Source of the DNA: G963720515 sp963720515 | GTDB lineage: Bacteria; Actinomycetota; Thermoleophilia; Gaiellales; Gaiellaceae | Direction of reading: 5' to 3' | Assembly: GCA_963720515.1 (NCBI GenBank) | Contig: OY970397.1 | Coordinates: 1,302,001 to 1,366,000 of the forward strand | DNA: 64,000 nucleotides | Shown here: positions 61,307 to 64,000 of the stretch, one piece after another | Position numbering within the stretch: the first letter of the stretch is position 1 | Layout of the letters: each line of letters opens with the position of its first letter | Program-made: the position numbers and the translations under genes | The notes under the pieces: generated by a model | What the model was told of the DNA's origin: nothing | Seen by the model: the letters and a program-made list of their open reading frames with translations, nothing else | Database searches by the model: none

Positions 61307-61777
61307 CTGACCGGCCCCGCCGACGAGCTTCGCGCCCTGCTGCGGGCGACGCCCTCAGGGGTCGCCGTTCTCACCGTCGACTTCGAGCGCGAACGCCTCG
61401 GCCTCACCGTGAGCTCGTTCCTCGGGCTCTCGCTCGACCCCCCGCTCGTCGGCGTCTCGGTGAGCCGCCAGGCCGCGATGCACGAGCTGCTCCGCGGAGC
61501 CCGGCGCTTCGCGCTCTCGCTCCTCACGGAGGGGCAGGCGGCCGTCGCGCAGCACTTCGCCCGCGGCGTCCCGCCGATCGCGCTCTGGCACGGGATGGCC
61601 GTGCATGACGGCGAGACCGGCGCGCCGCTCATCGACGATGCGCTCGGGTGGATCGAGTGCGAGCTCGACGCGGAGCACGAGACCGGCGACCACACGCTCT
61701 TCGTCGGCCGGGTCGTGCGCGTCGAGCGCGGCCGGGTGACGCGCCCGCTCGTCCGCGTCGGCGGCGGCTACGAATGA
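61307..61777 (+). CDS. Flavin reductase domain protein
   Basis: About 156 residues of the flavin-reductase-like FMN-binding split barrel: RATPSGVAVLTVDFE, LGLTVSSFLGLSLDPPLVGVSVSR, LSLLTEGQAAVAQHFA and DHTLFVGRVVRVERG. It supplies reduced FMN/FAD to a partner monooxygenase in many systems. Homology starts before the first GTG (61409), and only CTG 61307 is available after an in-frame TAG at 61286, which is the stop of the preceding gene. Non-standard start or a local base error. Its TGA overlaps the next ATG. Confidence 0.88.
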   Translation: MTGPADELRALLRATPSGVAVLTVDFERERLGLTVSSFLGLSLDPPLVGVSVSRQAAMHELLRGARRFALSLLTEGQAAVAQHFARGVPPIALWHGMAVHDGETGAPLIDDALGWIECELDAEHETGDHTLFVGRVVRVERGRVTRPLVRVGGGYE

Positions 61778-62443
61778 CGGCGGCGGTCGTCTTCGACCTG
61801 GACGGCGTGATCGTCGACTCGGAGCACGTCTGGGACGAGATCCGCGAGGAGCTCGCGCGGGAGCGGGGCGGCCGGTGGCACCCCGGCGCCCAGCGGGACA
61901 TGATGGGCATGAGCTCCACCGAATGGTCGCGGTACATGCACGACACGATCGGCCTCGCCGAGTCCCCGGAGGAAATCTCCGCCGAGGTCGTCCGCCGCCT
62001 CCAGGCTCGTTACCGCGAAGATTTGCCGCTCATCCCGGGCGCGGTCGAGGCCGTGCGCCGGCTCGGAGCACGGTGGCCGCTCGGGCTCGCGTCGTCCTCG
62101 AACCGGGAGGTCATCGACCTCGTCCTCGACCTGGCCGGGCTCGCCGATGCCTTCGCCGCGACCGTCTCGTCCGAGGAGGTCGCGCACGGGAAGCCGGCGC
62201 CCGACGTCTACCTCGAGGCCGCGCGCCGGCTCGGTGCCGACCCGCGCGACTGCGTCGCGGTCGAGGACTCGCACAACGGGATCCGCAGCGCGAAGGCCGC
62301 GGGGATGGCGCGTCGTGGCCGCGCCGAACCCCCGCTATCCGCCAGGCGAGGACGCGATCGCGGAGGCGGACGCCGTCATCGAGTCCGTCGCGATGCTCAA
62401 GCCCGAGACGATCCTTGCCGCAGCCGAACGGGCGAAAGGATGA
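61774..62443 (+). CDS. HAD-IA hydrolase, beta-phosphoglucomutase-like, one frameshift
   Basis: About 222 residues after repair. Motif I VVFDLDGVIVDSE has the DxD pair, GLASSSNREVI is motif II, EEVAHGKPAPDVYLEAARRLG motif III and AVEDSHNGIRSAKAAGM motif IV. One extra G near 62306 breaks the frame there; VVAAPNPRYPPGEDAIAEAD and ESVAMLKPETILAA complete the protein to 62443. ATG 61774 overlaps the flavin reductase stop. Probably a sugar-phosphate phosphatase or mutase. Confidence 0.88.
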
Positions 62444-62473
62444 CGGGGCCGCGGCGCACGGCCGCGGCCCCGT
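62443..62473. terminator. 13-bp bidirectional hairpin
   Basis: ACGGGGCCGCGGC and its exact complement flank a 5-base loop. The hairpin starts at the last base of the HAD stop codon and ends ten bases before the convergent peptidase stop, so it serves both genes. Confidence 0.8.
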
Positions 62474-62482
62474 CCCGCGCGA

Positions 62483-63922
62483 CTACCAGCTCGTCGGCTT
62501 GCCCGGCGTGCGAAGCCAGGTGTTGAAGAACGCGTCGAGGTTGAGACCCGAGTCGCGCTCCGCGAGCGAGATGAAGTCGTCCGTGGACGCCACGCGGCCG
62601 CCGAAGGTCGCAGTGAAGTCCTGGAGGATCTGGAAGAAGGTCGGATCGCCGACCTTCACCCTGAGCGCCTGCAACGTCATGGCGCCGCGGCTGTAGACGG
62701 TCGCGTTCTGGTACTGGTTCGTCACTCCGGGGTCGACGACCGTGTTGTTCCAGAACGAACTCGTGGACGAGCGGGCGTAGTTCGTGTCGAACGACTGCTG
62801 CGCGGTCGTTCCGCCGTTGTGCTCGTTCCAGAGCTGTGCCCCGAATGTCGCGAAGCCTTCGCTCAGCCACACGTCCCGCATGCGGGCGACGGCCACGTTG
62901 TCGCCGTACCACTGGTGCACGAGCTCGTGCGCGAGGGCGCCGAGGCCGTTTGGCCCGTTGAACTCGGGCCGCGTCTGCGTCTCCATCTGGTAGCCGCTCG
63001 CGACCTGGTCGACGATCGCGCCGGTGGACGCGAACGGGTACGGCCCGAACACGGTGCTGAAGTAGTCGACGATCGACCCGAGGTTGTCGAGCCGCGCGCG
63101 CGCCGTGGCGTCGATGAGCCCGGGCTGGGTCGCGTTGATGATCGGGATGCCGGCCGGAGTCTGCGAGAACTCGAAGTCGAACTTCCCGATGTCCACCGTC
63201 GAGACGTACGACGCCATCGGCTCGGTCTCTTCCCACACGAAGGTGGCCTTGCCGGAGCCGTCCGCCTTGTGGTGGACCTTCTGGTCGATGAGCTGACCGT
63301 TCGCCACGACCTGCAGGTCCTCGGGGACCGTCACCGTGAACCGGTACGTCGCCTTGTCGTTCGTCGTGTTGTTGTTCGGGAACCAGGTGTCGGCCCCGAG
63401 CGGCGGATTCGCCGTGTACGAGCCGTCGCTCGTGTAGAACCAGCCGTCGAGGAAGCCGTCCGGGTCGCGCGGCGCGGGGCCCGGCTCGCCGGAGTAGGCG
63501 ACTTCCACCGTGAACCCGTCGCCCGCCTGAAGCACGTGCTTCGGCGTGATGACGAGCTCCGGGCCTTCGCGGGTGAAGTCAGACTTCTCGTCGTTCACCC
63601 GCACCTCCTTCACGGTGAGGCCGCGCAGGTCCAGGTTGAAGCGGCACAGGCTCTCGAGCGCCGACGCCGTGATCGTCGCCTTTCCGTCGAGCACGTGCGT
63701 CGGCGGGTCGTACGCGAGGTCGAGGTCGTAGTGCGCGACGTCGTACCCCGTGTTGCCGATGTACGGGTAGTAGGTGTCTCCGATGCTCGCGCCGCCGTTC
63801 ACGCATTCGCCCTTGGCCTTGGCGGCCGCCGGCTTCGTGCCGGTGCCCGACACGCCGAGAAGCGCGAACGCGACGACCCCCGAGGCGAGCACGGCCACGG
63901 GGACGATCAGCCAGTTCCTCAT
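62483..63922 (-). CDS. Secreted M1 family aminopeptidase
   Basis: 479 residues. An N-terminal hydrophobic signal (NWLIVPVAVLASGVVAFALLG) is followed by the M1 beta-sandwich (YDVAHYDLDLAYDP...) and the catalytic domain with zinc motif HELVHQW at 332-338 and the third ligand Glu355 in WLSEGFATF. The exopeptidase GxMEN motif is replaced by SGYQMETQTR, a form seen in secreted bacterial M1 members. The large C-terminal helical domain of pepN-type enzymes is absent. GAGGGG precedes ATG 63922. Confidence 0.94.
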   Translation of the reverse strand: MRNWLIVPVAVLASGVVAFALLGVSGTGTKPAAAKAKGECVNGGASIGDTYYPYIGNTGYDVAHYDLDLAYDPPTHVLDGKATITASALESLCRFNLDLRGLTVKEVRVNDEKSDFTREGPELVITPKHVLQAGDGFTVEVAYSGEPGPAPRDPDGFLDGWFYTSDGSYTANPPLGADTWFPNNNTTNDKATYRFTVTVPEDLQVVANGQLIDQKVHHKADGSGKATFVWEETEPMASYVSTVDIGKFDFEFSQTPAGIPIINATQPGLIDATARARLDNLGSIVDYFSTVFGPYPFASTGAIVDQVASGYQMETQTRPEFNGPNGLGALAHELVHQWYGDNVAVARMRDVWLSEGFATFGAQLWNEHNGGTTAQQSFDTNYARSSTSSFWNNTVVDPGVTNQYQNATVYSRGAMTLQALRVKVGDPTFFQILQDFTATFGGRVASTDDFISLAERDSGLNLDAFFNTWLRTPGKPTSW

Positions 63923-64000
63923 GGGAACCCCCTCTTCCGTTGCTGCCAACCGCCCTCGACCCTACCCAGGGCAGAGCGACAGTCAACGGGGTCGGACGCG

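Noticed and set aside
9635..62443. Programmed +1 frameshifting as a regulatory system
   Set aside because: The break sites share no slippery sequence or downstream structure, occur in unrelated genes, and are more simply explained by base errors or mutation.

Overview
The window is GC-rich DNA from a bacterial chromosome. Its gene content points to an actinobacterium, most likely of the Thermoleophilia (Gaiellales/Solirubrobacterales type). The pointers are the PspA/PspAA/PspAB/HtpX set, many GTGA/ATGA start-stop overlaps, promoters that place a TAGRNT box 6-8 bases before the start codon, actinobacterial-type transaldolase, and large secreted multidomain proteins. No rRNA, CRISPR array, integrase, transposase or origin was seen. 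The taxonomic placement is inference from gene content only.

Layout. (1) 1-3733: the C-terminal half of a secreted PIG-L-type deacetylase with NEW3, CBM9-like and Ig-like domains, broken by about five frame changes, then a small lipoprotein. (2) 3.7-10.5 kb: a myo-inositol catabolic cluster: iolD, a convergent LacI-family regulator, then a divergent operon of zinc dehydrogenase, iolC, iolB and iolE-like, all joined by GTGA overlaps. (3) 10.57-13.9 kb: a broken uracil-DNA glycosylase stub, an M36 metallopeptidase with six CxxC...C...H repeats preceded by a small leader ORF, and tRNA-Ser(CGA). (4) 14.3-30.3 kb, between tRNA-Ser and tRNA-Ala: a stress and metabolic island with five universal stress protein domains, hemerythrin-cupin, histidine kinase/response regulator, GreA-like protein, GAPDH, RibD-like reductase, FAD oxidoreductase, GTP cyclohydrolase I, transaldolase and a CBS-BON protein. 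(5) 31-36.5 kb: a secreted ThuA/PQQ-dehydrogenase/PKD giant and a Tat-exported sugar isomerase-like protein. (6) 36.5-41.3 kb: an unknown secreted protein, a CPA1 antiporter, a Tat-targeted class V aminotransferase and a TolB-like propeller protein. (7) 41.3-45.8 kb: a split phage-shock (Psp) envelope-stress cluster. (8) 46-53 kb: cytochrome c, HAD phosphatase, serS, two RTX-repeat proteins, a glycosidase-like protein and tRNA-Ser(UGA). (9) 53-64 kb: VOC protein, PAS-LuxR regulator, a gene-poor kilobase, an S8 protease with a pentapeptide tail, DUF72 protein, esterase, aquaporin, a K+/Na+ antiporter with its regulatory subunit, flavin reductase, HAD phosphatase and a secreted M1 aminopeptidase.

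A cross-cutting observation is that about ten otherwise good genes carry a net +1 base that breaks the frame. For those genes the coordinates given run from the true start to the restored stop. The pattern looks more like residual one-base sequence errors or recent mutation than programmed frameshifting, but it cannot be resolved here. Functions are assigned from motifs and remembered family features; no database search was run.
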